Assembly: GCA_963674835.2 (NCBI GenBank)
Contig: CAXXKC010000002.1
Span: 558,001-622,000, forward strand
From: G963674835 sp963674835
GTDB taxonomy: Bacteria > Planctomycetota > Planctomycetia > Pirellulales > Thermoguttaceae
Direction: 5' to 3'
DNA length: 64,000 nucleotides
The notes under the pieces are model-generated. The model was not told the DNA's origin. It did not search any database and saw nothing but the letters and a program-made list of their open reading frames with translations. Made by a program: the position numbers and the translations under genes. Positions 51,457-62,500 of this stretch are shown here, one piece after another (positions within the stretch are counted from its first letter, which is position 1; every line of letters begins with the position of its first letter).

Positions 51457-51840
51457 TCAGCACTCGCTTTCGGCCAAGCGAACGATCGCGTCCTCCCAGC
51501 CGTTGCGCGCGGCTTCTCGAAGCCAACGCCTTCGCTCCCTGGGGTCGTCGGACACCGTTGCCAAATCGTACATGGCAGACACACACCCCTGTTCGGCCGC
51601 CTGCCGGAGGCCAATGGCCAGGCACTTGAGGTCTGGATACGCCGCACCCGAGGCATCTGTACGGGAAACCGACCGTCTGGGATCGGGTTTCCATCGTCGC
51701 GCATCGCTCGCTACACGGCCCTCGTTGTTGACAGCCGATGGCAATCGCCGCGCGTGGTCGGCAGCCAATCGATCGCGGCTTCTAAACGCGCGTTGGCGAT
51801 CGATGGCGGTTGTGTTCTGGCACTCCTGCTTGAGTCTCAC
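51457..51840 (-). CDS. Small protein with Sel1-like repeats
   Basis: The 127-residue protein has a basic, low-complexity N-terminal half. Its C-terminal half carries two Sel1-like helical repeats (LRQAAEQGCVSAMYDLA and LREAARNGWEDAIVRLA). The start is GTG at 51840 with GGAGG six bases upstream, inside the 3' end of the BON gene (59-nt overlap), so translation is probably coupled. Sel1 repeats mediate protein contacts. The gene is convergent with nifV, almost end to end. Function unknown. Confidence 0.6.
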   Translation of the reverse strand: MRLKQECQNTTAIDRQRAFRSRDRLAADHARRLPSAVNNEGRVASDARRWKPDPRRSVSRTDASGAAYPDLKCLAIGLRQAAEQGCVSAMYDLATVSDDPRERRRWLREAARNGWEDAIVRLAESEC

Positions 51841-52144
51841 TGGATTCCTCCATTACGTGGTGAGAGCGCTGCTCAAGCCTCCATGCGATCTGCGCCTCCT
51901 TGACGACCTCAATCTCGTTAATGATCTGCTCGACGCCGTCCATGCCGGCAACTGCCTCCTGGGCCAGCTGCTTGTGGTAGAACCTGGACAACCGGCCGCG
52001 CAGGATGAGCATCCCTCCTCGGTACTCGCAGGACACTCTGCGAACCGGCGGATACGGGCTTTGGCTCAGGCGGTGCCCGGCATGGGTCTCCATCTTTACC
52101 GATTGCCGAACATCAGGCGGCCAACATTCCTCGAGTAGACGCAT
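51782..52144 (-). CDS. BON-domain-like small protein
   Basis: The 120-residue protein contains a BON-like domain at ~35-85 (CEYRGGMLILRGRLSRFYHK then GVEQIINEIEV). BON domains bind phospholipid or envelope surfaces. No clear signal peptide is seen. The ATG at 52144 has only a distant AAGGA; an ATG at 52093 is possible. It overlaps the Sel1 gene downstream. Confidence 0.6.
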   Translation of the reverse strand: MRLLEECWPPDVRQSVKMETHAGHRLSQSPYPPVRRVSCEYRGGMLILRGRLSRFYHKQLAQEAVAGMDGVEQIINEIEVVKEAQIAWRLEQRSHHVMEESSETQAGVPEHNRHRSPTRV

Positions 52145-52523
52145 TGGTGATTAGTCTACGTTCCTTGCGATTACAAACGTGTAACACAGCCGTTAGGAAC
52201 TCGTAAGGAAGACCTTCCACGCCGCGCTGGCTGCGTGTTTCCGAAACAGCAGCCATGCTAGCAACACGCTTCGGAAGTGATGTCTATACGAGTCATTGAA
52301 AGTATACGGGCCGGATGTTAGCAGAGGGTGAGTCTTCCGTCAGAACCCCGCACGCACTGGCACACTCCGATTTCTCACATCGAATGAACCGAGCGCTCAC
52401 GGTCTTACCAGATGGCCGGATGGCAAATCTCCCATGGACAGTCGCGCATCACACGCGGCAGAACATGGCATGCTCAGACGGCTTGAGCCATAGGTTCGCC
52501 AAGAATGAGCCCACGAGCCGCGG
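52145..52523. other. Intergenic region between BON gene and phnW
   Basis: These 379 bp hold no gene I can support; a plus-strand frame at 52315-52653 runs antisense into phnW and has no ribosome-binding site. The stretch is less GC-rich near 52140-52310 and presumably carries the BON/Sel1 promoter. No terminator was recognised. Confidence 0.4.
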
Positions 52524-53690
52524 CTACATTTGGATGCCCATTTCGCCGAGGGTTTGTGAGATCGCCAGGAGCAGAGCGTCTATATCGGATGGAAAGATGC
52601 GTCCAATGCTGCCGATTCGGAAGCAATCGGCGTCGGACACCTTGCCCGAATAGATGATGTGGCCCTTATCGTGGAGCCGGGTGTAGAACTCCATGAAGTT
52701 GAAGCGGGGATCGCTCGGATAGAGGAACGACGTAATGATGTAGCCCTGGCACTCGGGTGGCAGATACTCGCGGAATCCCAGCTTCCGCATGCCGGCGACG
52801 AGATGGCGGTAGTTCGCCTGGTATCGCTCGGCACGGGCAGCCACGCCTCCTTCCGCCTCCCATTCGGCCAGCGCTTGGGAACATGCCAGAATGACGTGCG
52901 TCGGCGGCGTGAAACGGAAAAGGCCGGTCCGCTCCATGTATTGCCACTGGTCCAGCAGGTCGAGACTGAGCGATCTCGCCCAACCCTCGGTGGCCAGCAG
53001 CGACTCGCGGCGGCAGATGACAAAGGTGAAGCCGGGCACCCCTTCGAGGCACTTGTTGGCAGAAGAAACCAGATAGTCGATCCCGCACTCGCCGAAGTCG
53101 ATTGGCACCGCTCCGAACGAGCTCATCGCGTCGACGCAGAACACTCGGCCATGCCGCTTGACCACGGGACCGATCTGTTCGATGGGATTCATGATCCCGC
53201 TCGTTGTCTCGCAGTGAATCACGGCGACGTGGGTGATCGTTGTGTCGTTGGCCAGGAGGCGATCGACGTCGGCTACAACGGGAACTCGGTTCTCCGCACA
53301 CGTGAGCATCTCTTGAGGGATCCCCAACGTCGCAACGATTCTGGCCAGCCGCTGGCCGTACGCTCCGTTGGTGATTACCAGCATCTTCCCGTCGGGCGGC
53401 ACGGTCGAGGCGACCATAGCCTCGACGGCGAACGTACCACTCCCCTGCATAAGAATCGCCTCGTATCCCTGCTCTTTGGAGACGCCGCCTACGGCGAGCA
53501 GCGACTGGCGCACGGCGGCCACCACGGCGGCAAAATCTCGGTCCCAAGAGCCCACGTCGCGCAGCATGGCCTGCTTGACGGTGCGGCTTGTCGTCAGCGG
53601 CCCCGGCGTGAAGAGCCGAGGATCGCCGGCTGCGGGAAGGCAATGGTGGTTCGGTACCGGCCGCTCGTTGCCGGCATTCGATGCGTTCAT
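52524..53690 (-). CDS. phnW: 2-Aminoethylphosphonate-pyruvate transaminase PhnW
   Basis: The 388-residue PLP enzyme transfers the amino group of 2-aminoethylphosphonate to pyruvate, forming phosphonoacetaldehyde and alanine. It shows RLFTPGPLTTSRTVKQAML, ILMQGSGTFAVEAM, VDAMSSFGAVPID and the PLP-lysine segment SSANKCLEGVPGF. The ATG at 53690 has GGGAG eight bases upstream. It follows phnX by 46 bp; together they form the phosphonatase pathway. Confidence 0.95.
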   Translation of the reverse strand: MNASNAGNERPVPNHHCLPAAGDPRLFTPGPLTTSRTVKQAMLRDVGSWDRDFAAVVAAVRQSLLAVGGVSKEQGYEAILMQGSGTFAVEAMVASTVPPDGKMLVITNGAYGQRLARIVATLGIPQEMLTCAENRVPVVADVDRLLANDTTITHVAVIHCETTSGIMNPIEQIGPVVKRHGRVFCVDAMSSFGAVPIDFGECGIDYLVSSANKCLEGVPGFTFVICRRESLLATEGWARSLSLDLLDQWQYMERTGLFRFTPPTHVILACSQALAEWEAEGGVAARAERYQANYRHLVAGMRKLGFREYLPPECQGYIITSFLYPSDPRFNFMEFYTRLHDKGHIIYSGKVSDADCFRIGSIGRIFPSDIDALLLAISQTLGEMGIQM

Positions 53691-53736
53691 TCGCGATACT
53701 CCCGTAGTGTAAATGATCCCCAGGCAAGCGAAACCA

Positions 53737-54570
53737 TCACGGTCTCTCGCCCTTGGCCAGCATCTTCTCGATCTCGTCGAGGCATGGGATGATGTCGGCG
53801 ATTCCATCGACGACGAAGTGTGCTCCGGCACCGCCCAGCCGAGCATAGGCGCGCTCCATGCGAGCCGCATAGTCGGCCGCCGGCAGCGCTTCGGCTTCCG
53901 ACACGCTGAGGCCCAGCTCGTTGCCGGTCTTCGCCACGCCGATCGTCCACATTCCGCAGTTCAGGCCTTCTTCGATACCCGGGATCGTGTCGTCGACTTT
54001 GACCATGGCCTCCATCGGGTACACGCCCAACCGCTTGGCGTTCTCCAGGCACATCCAAGGGGCAGGGCGACCCGTCGGAACGTCGGACACGCACACGGCG
54101 GCGTCGGGCTCGTATCCGAGTCGTTTTGCTTCGGGCTCGAGAACGGCCATCATTTCCGCGTTGTAGCCGGTCGTAGCGCCGACCTTCATACCCCGGTCCC
54201 GCATCGCTGCAATCGTCTCAAGGCAGCCGGGAATCACGTTGGCACAATCGCGGATGCACTCGACCTGCAGCGGGATGAACTCGGCGAACATCGCATCCAC
54301 ATCGCCCTCCTCTGGCCGGCGACCGTGCACGCCTTCCCAACGGCGGCACACGGCCGGCATAGCGAGGACGCGTCCGAGATGTACTCGCTTGTGCGATCCC
54401 ATCGGCTCGCGAGCTTCTTCCAGCGTGATCTCCACGCCATGGCGCTGGAACAGTTCCAGGAGAGCCCGTACCGGGGCCTGGCTACCGTAGTCGACGGTCG
54501 TGCCGGCCCAGTCGAAGATGACGGCTTTCAGTGGCCCGCGATAACTGCGTCGAAACCGGAATGGCATCAT
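53737..54570 (-). CDS. phnX: Phosphonoacetaldehyde hydrolase PhnX
   Basis: The 277-residue HAD-family enzyme cleaves phosphonoacetaldehyde to acetaldehyde and phosphate. The nucleophile Asp20 is in VIFDWAGTTVDYGS, the Schiff-base Lys61 in MGSHKRVHL, and acidic Mg ligands are in MVKVDDTIPGI. AGGA lies six bases before the ATG at 54570, which was preferred over the adjacent ATG and over the longer upstream frame. It lies 95 bp after the transporter gene. Confidence 0.95.
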   Translation of the reverse strand: MMPFRFRRSYRGPLKAVIFDWAGTTVDYGSQAPVRALLELFQRHGVEITLEEAREPMGSHKRVHLGRVLAMPAVCRRWEGVHGRRPEEGDVDAMFAEFIPLQVECIRDCANVIPGCLETIAAMRDRGMKVGATTGYNAEMMAVLEPEAKRLGYEPDAAVCVSDVPTGRPAPWMCLENAKRLGVYPMEAMVKVDDTIPGIEEGLNCGMWTIGVAKTGNELGLSVSEAEALPAADYAARMERAYARLGGAGAHFVVDGIADIIPCLDEIEKMLAKGERP

Positions 54571-54665
54571 CAGATTTCCTGTGTGATCTCTTGCGAAATG
54601 GTCAGCATGGTGAAGTCGATCGGGTGTGAAGGACTCGGCCGCTTGTGGCCAATGGGGCCGGGTTC

Positions 54666-55997
54666 TCACTCGCGCATCGGGTTCGCCGGAGCGAGCGCTT
54701 GCGATTCTGAGGCAACCTGCATCGGCTTGCCCAGAAAGTAGACGCTCGTGGAAACCAGCATCAGGGTTCCCAGGGCCGACATGAAGTAGCTATAGTCGCG
54801 GAAGAATTCAAGCCGGCCCATGTTACCATAGGAGAAATCCTTGCACAACTGTAAGAGAATCGCACCAGTGTATCCCGTCGCGTCGGCAACGTAGATGGCG
54901 AACACGGCAGTGCCGGTGAAGCGCGTCGCCGCGATCAGCCGGTCGAACAGCAGCGAGTTGAAGGGTACGTACGCGAGATAAGCTCCCAGCCCGACTAACA
55001 GCATCCACGCCAAACCGGAAATCCATTGCCGATCGAGCGCCATGGTACTCAGCCCGACAAGTGCCATGCCCGCCGTCATGACGGCAAATACTGCGAGCAG
55101 GCCGTGCCGGTTGTCGCGGACGCAATTCAGCGCGGCCATCGCCAGCATGACCGCCAGTCCGATCGGCAACTCGGTCATGCTGAAGGCGGCCGTGAGCGAT
55201 TCGTAGCCCAAGGCAGCAAGAATCTCACGCTGGAAGTTGTCGCGATAGTCGCGGAAGGCCGTGAGAAGGAAGTAGACGGCGCAGAGCAGCGTCATACCTA
55301 GAAGGAAATGTCGCAGGAACGCCATGCGCTCGGCGGCGTTCATCGGCTGGCGCCGGGTGCGGGCCTCCACGTCGGCCCGGCTAGGATGGGGAAGATGGTG
55401 GAGCAGCCACACCGATCCAAGAAACAACGGCAGGAAGCAGGCGCCCGTGACGGCCGGCATCCACGCTGCGGACACCCCGGCGGTGGACATCAACCCGCGG
55501 CCCACGTCTTTGACGGCCCCGCTGGAAACGATGAACGAACAACTCAGCGCGGCCAACAAGACTTCCGACGCTTGCCGACCTTCGAGATACCAAACGACCA
55601 GCCCCCAGACCATACCCAGAGGCAGGCCGTTAAGAAACATGGCGACCACCTGGCCGGCCGGCGGCAATACGGCAAAGAGTAGCAGCGCCGCTTCGGCCCA
55701 AGCGATGAGTACGACGAGCAGGATCGCCCGGCGCTGCGGCGCTGCTTCGGAACATACCTTGATGCCTATGTACTTCGACAGTGCATAGCCGACGATCTGA
55801 CTGATGACCATCGCCGTCTTCAGCTCAACACCGCTGCCGAGGAAGTGCACTCCTTCGAACGTCGCGGCGGTGAACGGTTTGCGAAAGGCGTACATGCAGA
55901 AGTAGGTCGAGAAGCCCGCCACACTCGCCACGAAGACGAAAACCCAACCAGGGGCCGTCTCTAGCCACGCTGTCAGCGGATGTCTCTTCTCGACCAT
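54666..55997 (-). CDS. DUF5690/MFS-like transporter, probable phosphonate importer
   Basis: The 443-residue polytopic membrane protein has about 12 helices and resembles DUF5690 proteins within the major facilitator superfamily; the start STYFCMYAFRKPFTAATF is characteristic. AGGAG precedes the ATG at 55997. It is the first gene of the phn operon, so uptake of 2-aminoethylphosphonate or a related compound is the natural role (inference; no biochemical signature specifies the substrate). Confidence 0.75.
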   Translation of the reverse strand: MVEKRHPLTAWLETAPGWVFVFVASVAGFSTYFCMYAFRKPFTAATFEGVHFLGSGVELKTAMVISQIVGYALSKYIGIKVCSEAAPQRRAILLVVLIAWAEAALLLFAVLPPAGQVVAMFLNGLPLGMVWGLVVWYLEGRQASEVLLAALSCSFIVSSGAVKDVGRGLMSTAGVSAAWMPAVTGACFLPLFLGSVWLLHHLPHPSRADVEARTRRQPMNAAERMAFLRHFLLGMTLLCAVYFLLTAFRDYRDNFQREILAALGYESLTAAFSMTELPIGLAVMLAMAALNCVRDNRHGLLAVFAVMTAGMALVGLSTMALDRQWISGLAWMLLVGLGAYLAYVPFNSLLFDRLIAATRFTGTAVFAIYVADATGYTGAILLQLCKDFSYGNMGRLEFFRDYSYFMSALGTLMLVSTSVYFLGKPMQVASESQALAPANPMRE

Positions 55998-56515
55998 TCG
56001 ACCATGCTCCTGCCGCCATGAAACGCAAACCGAAGCATGTCTTCATAGTCGAGCACTGTTACGATTCCGTGAGGGCAGAGTTGTCGTTCCATTAGGACAC
56101 GGGATGGTCGCGGGAATCCCGCGTTTGACGGGCGTCTGCGCTGGCGACGGATACCCATCTGTGTAAGTCACGGCCCATTGCGACTTGTCAGAAGGGAAGA
56201 TGCCGGCATTTCCACTCGCTCATCCCAACTGCGCTCCGCATGGAAGCTGTAGGAAGCGAGAGACGCTGCTGAGCGTGCTGTGACGGGAGATCGGCGGCTC
56301 GCGATACGAAGTCTTGGGGCCGAGAAGGGCCGTCCCAACCCGAGGGAAACCCGCTTCTCAACATCCCTCGGGTGGTTGACAATACACAACCCGCAAGGGT
56401 ATTCTCGCAAAATAGCCACGGTTGTTGGGCGGTAGTTCTCGATCGTCCAGCGGCACTCGTCTTACGTGCTACGGAGTCCTGCTTCTCAGCGACATGATCC
56501 GAAGAGGTGCCGAAG
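55998..56515. other. Intergenic region upstream of the RHS gene
   Basis: These 518 bp separate divergent genes. The segment contains a 10-bp inverted repeat and a candidate sigma-70 promoter just upstream of the RHS gene (see the 56338-56405 entry). No gene is supported on either strand. Confidence 0.45.
56338..56405 (+). promoter_or_regulatory. Candidate promoter with upstream inverted repeat for the RHS gene
   Basis: ACCCGAGGGA (56338-56347) and TCCCTCGGGT (56364-56373) form a perfect 10-bp inverted repeat. TTGACA (56376-56381), an 18-bp spacer and TATTCT (56400-56405) follow immediately. The repeat could be an operator or upstream terminator; the promoter is predicted only. Confidence 0.4.
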
Positions 56516-59500
56516 ATGATTCCGATCAAGGAAACCGGATTCGGGGCTCTCGTCTGCGGCCTGCTGGTGTGCTTTCTAGGCACAGGGGCCGAGCCTTGCC
56601 GTGGCGACGTTCAAGACCATGACATCTCTCGGGGTAATGAACTCATCGCGATCGACTTGGAGCATGGTTCGGGGCCGAGTCGCGTCGCCGTTCGGCGTGC
56701 TTTGGTCCGTTCGCCGTCCCGGGAGTCGCATTTCGGCAAGGGTTGGGGTGACCTGAACGTCGTACGGCTGAGGCAGCACGACGGCCGAGCCGTGAGCGTT
56801 TGGCGCGGCGGACGGCTTTGGCTGTACGCTCAGGGCAGCGAGGGTGTGTTCAAGTCGTCGTCAGGCCACACCCTTCGCAAGACGGCCGACGGCTGGAACA
56901 TGGAGAATCCGCGAGAGGGTAGCTGGGCGTTCAACGAGGCCGGGCTTCTGGTCGCTTTCCGCAATCCGTTCGGCCAAGTCACCCAGCTTGCGTACGATCG
57001 ACAAGGTCGCCTGCTTGCCGTTGAGCACGACGCCGACAACGTGCTGCGCTACAGCTATGGCTCAGGCACGAATCGCGTAAGTCGCATCGATGGCCCGGAA
57101 GGGCTCCGCGCGACTTACCAGTACGATGACGCCGGGCGATTGGCAGCGGTCACCAATGGTCGACATATTCGGATCGAATACGAATACGCCGCTGACGGCG
57201 CGCTTGTTTCGGCCAAAGACCAGTTCGGCGGTCGGCTCCAACTCGGTGCTCGGGTCGAGGTCGAGCCGCCTGATGAATCGGCCCAGGCCGAACTTGCCAG
57301 GCGGCGCGCGGCGGAGTTGGGCGATTCGGCCTCCGTCCCTCCGCATTCGTACAAGACCAATCCGCAAGGGCTGATTACCGAGGCACACGATTCGGGACGC
57401 ACCGTTTCCCTGAAGTACGACGATACGGGCCGGTTGGCTTCGGTGGATATGGCGGGGCAGACGCAATCGTATGCCTACGACGCATATGGCCGGGTGACGG
57501 CCGTCACCGAAGCCGATGGGAGCGTCAACCGGATTGCCTACAACCGCCTTGGTCTGCCGGTCGAGATTGTGGCATCGGATGGTACGTCGACCAAGTTTGC
57601 ATACAACGATCAAGGCCTGTTGTTGAGTTTGCAGCAAGCGTCGGGAACGTGCTCGGAACGGGCGTATGACGGCCGTGGGCGAATCGCGCGAGAAAGCGAA
57701 CGACCGGGAGTTCAAGCGGACTACAGCTATGACGAACGGGACCGGATCGTGCGGGTCCAGCAGTCGGACGGCAGCGAGGTCCGATACACCTACGACGATC
57801 GTAATCGCCTGCTTGGTGAGGAGTGGAACAGTGGACAGGTTTGGCGATATGCCTACGACGACGCGGGTCGACTGGTCCAACAGACGGCCCCGTCGGGCCT
57901 GACGACCCGGTATGGCTATGACGAGGCGGGGCGGTTGCTCTGGCAGGAGGACCCGCTTCACGGGCGAACGACCTACGACCGCACGAAGGCATCTGAGAAC
58001 GAGATGTCGGTCGAGCATGATGGCCAGGGAATCTGGAGCGTGCGCATGAATGCGTCGCTCCTGCCGATCGCCCTTACGGACCCGGCAAAGCGCACAACGC
58101 GCTATCAGTACGACGACTCGGATCAGGTGGCCGCTGTCAGTGCGCCGTCGGGCCGGACCTGGCGATACCAGTACGATCCAGCCGGCCGGCAGCTTGCAGT
58201 CACCGCGCCCGGCGGCCTGCGAACGGCACAAACGTACGATCGAGGCGGCCGGATCATGTGCGTGAAACGAGGCGAGGTCGTTTGGCGGGAGTACGATTAC
58301 GACGCCCGAGGACGTCTTCATGAGGAACGATCACCGGCGGGCCCTGCCGCCGTCTATAGGTACAATTCCGCCGGATTGGTGGATGAGTTGACGTTGCCGG
58401 ACGGCAAGGCGACGTTCCGTTACGATGCGCTGGGGCAACTGGTCTCCGCAAAGCATCCCAACTACGCGGTGCTGCAAGAGTACCATCCGGACGGTCAATT
58501 GGCGCGACGCGTTTACGAGCCGCCTGGACTCGAGCTTCGTCTTCCCCTCGACGGCGTCGGCCGGCGGGCCGGGATTCAGTTGAACGGCGTGGCGGTGACC
58601 TATGGGTACGACCAGCGCGGACAACTGGCCGCCATCGGCTTGCCCGGCGGATCGCAGATTTCGATCACCAGCGATGAAGCGGGCAGGCCCATCCGACTGT
58701 CGTACGGCGACGATGTTGCCGTGGGCGTTGCCTATGACCGCAACGATCGGATCACGTCGGTCGGCGCCATAGGTCGCAACGAAGAATTGGCGTTCCTCGA
58801 ACAGTATGGGTACGACCTTGTCGGCAACCTGACGCAGATGACCCCTCAAGGCCAGCCCACCCGCAGTTACGGCTACGACGCGGACGACCGTTTGACCGAG
58901 GCGCGAACGCCCTCCGGGCCGACGTCCTATAGCTACTCTGCAGACGGTCACCTTCAGTACGTCACGAGCGAGGGGAAATCGGCGCATTGGACCCTCGACG
59001 CCTCCGGGCGGCCGACGCGACGCGATGCGAGCTGTTTCTATTCATGGGACGCTGGCGGCAATCTGACGGCCGTCCGCGGCCTCGATGCGTCGTCGGAAAA
59101 CCGGTTCGATGCGGCCGGACGGCTCACCGAGCGGCACACACGGGACGGTCGGTGGTCGTATGGCTATCTGCCCGACGGCGATCGCCTATGGCAAGCGAAA
59201 CGCACCGGCACTGACTCCGAAGCTCGCACGTGGTACGTGTACCTGCCGGAGGGACTGGTAGGACTAAAGGACTCCGAGGGCGTCACGTGGCTGCTGGTCT
59301 GTTTGCCGGGAACGGATTGGCCGTTGGCCTTATGCGGCTCCAATGGAACAGACTACTTCGTGTTGGCCGATCGCTTGCGCTCGATCCGTCGGCTGATCGA
59401 TCGCTCAGGCCGAGTGATCGCCCAGGCCGACTATGGCCCATTCGGCGGCACGGTTCATCGCGAGGGCACGTCGCCACTCTGGACGTTCGCGGGAATGGCT

Positions 59501-62500
59501 TGCGACGCCAGTGGACTTTGTTACGCACGACAACGCTATTACGACCCGGAAATGTCGCGATTCATCAGCATGGATCCCTGGACCGGTTCGCACGAATTCC
59601 CCGCATCACACAATGCGTACGCGTACGCTGGCAACAATCCCTGCCGCAACCGTGATCCAAATGGAGCGGCTACCAACGAATGGTGGTGGAACCCTAATCC
59701 AGAACACATGAGCAATGAGGAGTTGGTCGAGTATTTCCACCAACTCAAGAAGCGCGGTAGCGACGGCTGCACACCGGGGACGAGCCGCTTGATCGATGAC
59801 CATGCGTGGAACCAACTCATGAAGCGGATGGAGGAGGTTCGCGAAGAGCTCTTCAGGCGACACCTGGCCAAACCCGTCGACGGTCCACCCATCGTGAGAA
59901 ACCCGAGACGAGGCGGCGCGTCGGCTTCGACCAAGGCGGAAACGGTCTATAACGGCAAACTGCCCAGGCCTTCGAAGGAAACGCTGGTCTCGAAGCCGAC
60001 ATCGGGCAACCGGACACGGAACGAGCGATTCGGGTATGGGCAGACGCAGCGCAATCCCAACACACCGGAACCCGGTCCGCACACGACGGAAGTCCATCCG
60101 CTCACGCCCGGAGAATCGACCCAACGATTGCCCGCATCCGGCGCGGAGAGCTCGACCGGCAGGACGGGATCGGCTCCAGCGGGTGAGACGCCGTCGTCTG
60201 CCGCCGGCACCGGCTCTCGCGCATCGGCGCAACCCAGCGGCGAGATGAGCGCTTCACAAACGGGCCGTGGTCAAAGCGCCCGGGTCGGTGAAGCGGTCCG
60301 CTCCGAGCCATCGGGATCGACCCCAGGCGGGTCCGGCGAAAGCTCGGGTGGAGGTTCGGCACGCGGCGGGCCTGGCGGCTCCGGGGTCGGAGCAGGATCG
60401 ACCAGCCGCTTAAGGGAACTTGGCCGACAACTCGGCCAGGAGATCCGAGAGATGCCCGGCATCCAGAAAGCGCTCACGCTTCTCGGCATTGCAATGTCGG
60501 TCTATAGCATCAACGAAGCAGCCAACAGCGGATTCAACGAAGGCGGTCGGGCCGGAGCAATCAAGGAGGCGTCCCTGGAGGGGCTCAAATCCATCATCTC
60601 AACGTACCATCCATTGGGCGCGGCGGGTGTTCTGATAGGCGAGATGAACTATCAGATGATCGCCACAGCCATTGCGCGCTCCAGGGAGCTGCAGGCCAGC
60701 GCGCAGGCGCGCGCCGTCGAAGAGAACTTGAACCAAACGATCGAGCGGGTCATTCGCGCCGCTGTCGATGATCCTGAAGCCCGCCAAAACATCATTCCCC
60801 TGCAGGGCAATCCGGGGGCGATCGATCCCAACAATCCGGAGGCGACCGAAGAGTTCATCCGGAGTCTGGTCGCCGCCGCGATCAACAATGTGGCACAGAA
60901 CCGACCGCCATCCCAGGGTATCTTTTCACCGACCGGACAGCAAGCCGCCGCCGCACAGTACAACGCGTCGAGAAACACGGCCATCGTGAAACTTGCCGAG
61001 GCGCAAGCGTTGCTGCAGCAGATCCGAAGCCGATTCCAGGAGGCAACCACCAGAGCCCAGACTCTTCAGCAAAACGCACGGCAGCAATTGGCGGCGCTGC
61101 AAACCAAGGCCCAGAGTCTGAAGACACATCGTCAAACGCTCGAGCAGTTAAAGGCGGAGACCAAGAAACTCCAGCAGTTGACACGCGAAGCTCGCGAGAA
61201 CAAGCCCGATCCCGGCGAGAATGAGGCCAACTGGGTGAAGGTGGCCGAGCAGGCCGAGAAAGCCCGGAGCACGATCTGCGGCTACGCCGGCACTTGCCAA
61301 GGCAGCGAACAACCGTCGGTCCCGTCCTCGACCGGATCACAGTCAGGCGAGAATCTCGGACGTGTTGTCGACGTGGGGCCCGTTCCTGACCCGATCTCGA
61401 GTTCCAAAGATACCGCGCCCGGCACGGGCGGGCCGTTGGAAGGGACGGTCAACTCAAGTCTGCGACCACCATCCTCCGGCAACACAGAGACTTCAAAGCC
61501 AACCAAGGAAGGCTGCACCGAGGAAGAGGCCAAGGACCTCCGCAAGAAGGCGACGGCGCTGATCAAGGAGGTATCGAAGGCCATCGAAGAGGCGAACAAG
61601 CAGCAGCCGGCCGAAACCGAGACACCGGCGCTGGATGAGCTGCGGACCCAGATCTATACGGTGCAGGCGCTGGTCGAGTCGCTCCAGCGCGAGATCGATT
61701 CGTACGCCGAAGTGCTGCAGGGACTGACGGCCGCCAAGGCGGCCATCGACGAATGTAACTCGCTCGGCAAGGAACTCAACACGCTGGTGGAGCGGTTCAA
61801 GGCATTGAATCTCGTGGCGGAGGTGGAACGCTTGCTGGCCCCGTTTTATGCCAGCGGTGAAGCCTTGCGTCTGCGGATCCTGGCTCAGAACATGCAGTTG
61901 GAAGCGAATAGCTATCGGAGCATGGTTGAGTCGTGGGGACGATCGAACCTTCCGGAGCTTATCCAGCAAGCCGAGAGATCCAAAGCGGACTTGGAAGCGT
62001 TCGCCGAAGAGGCAAAGGCCGCCATCCGCACCGCGGAAGAGGCCGTGAAGGAAGCCCAGTTGGTCATTGATGAGTACGAGGGTCTGACGTCGGTCAAACA
62101 GATCCATGCGCGCACCGAGGCGATGAAGGCGTTGCAGGGTGCCCTGGAGTGCTACTCGAATATCGGCGCCACGCAGCAAGATCAGGCGGCACCGATGCAA
62201 GGCGATCAACTGCGAAAGACGCCGGTCCCTTCGGTGATCGGCCTGCCGGCTGAAGAAGCCAAGAGGGAGTTGACCGCCGTCGGATTCGTCGCCGACTTGC
62301 AGGTCGGCGACATGGCCCCGCCAGACAAGAATCCGTTCCAGGTATACGCACAGGATCCCGTTGCGGGCACACGTGTGATCAAGGGCCAGACCGTCGCCAT
62401 CACGATCTACGCGGATCGCCCTACACAGGGCTTCCAGCCGGGCGACGGCGCCAAGGTTGATCCGCGTTTTGCAAAGGCCACGGTTACGGATGGAGAGATG

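Noticed and set aside
52315..52653. 112-codon plus-strand frame near phnW
   Set aside because: It overlaps the conserved 3' end of phnW antisense and has no supporting features.
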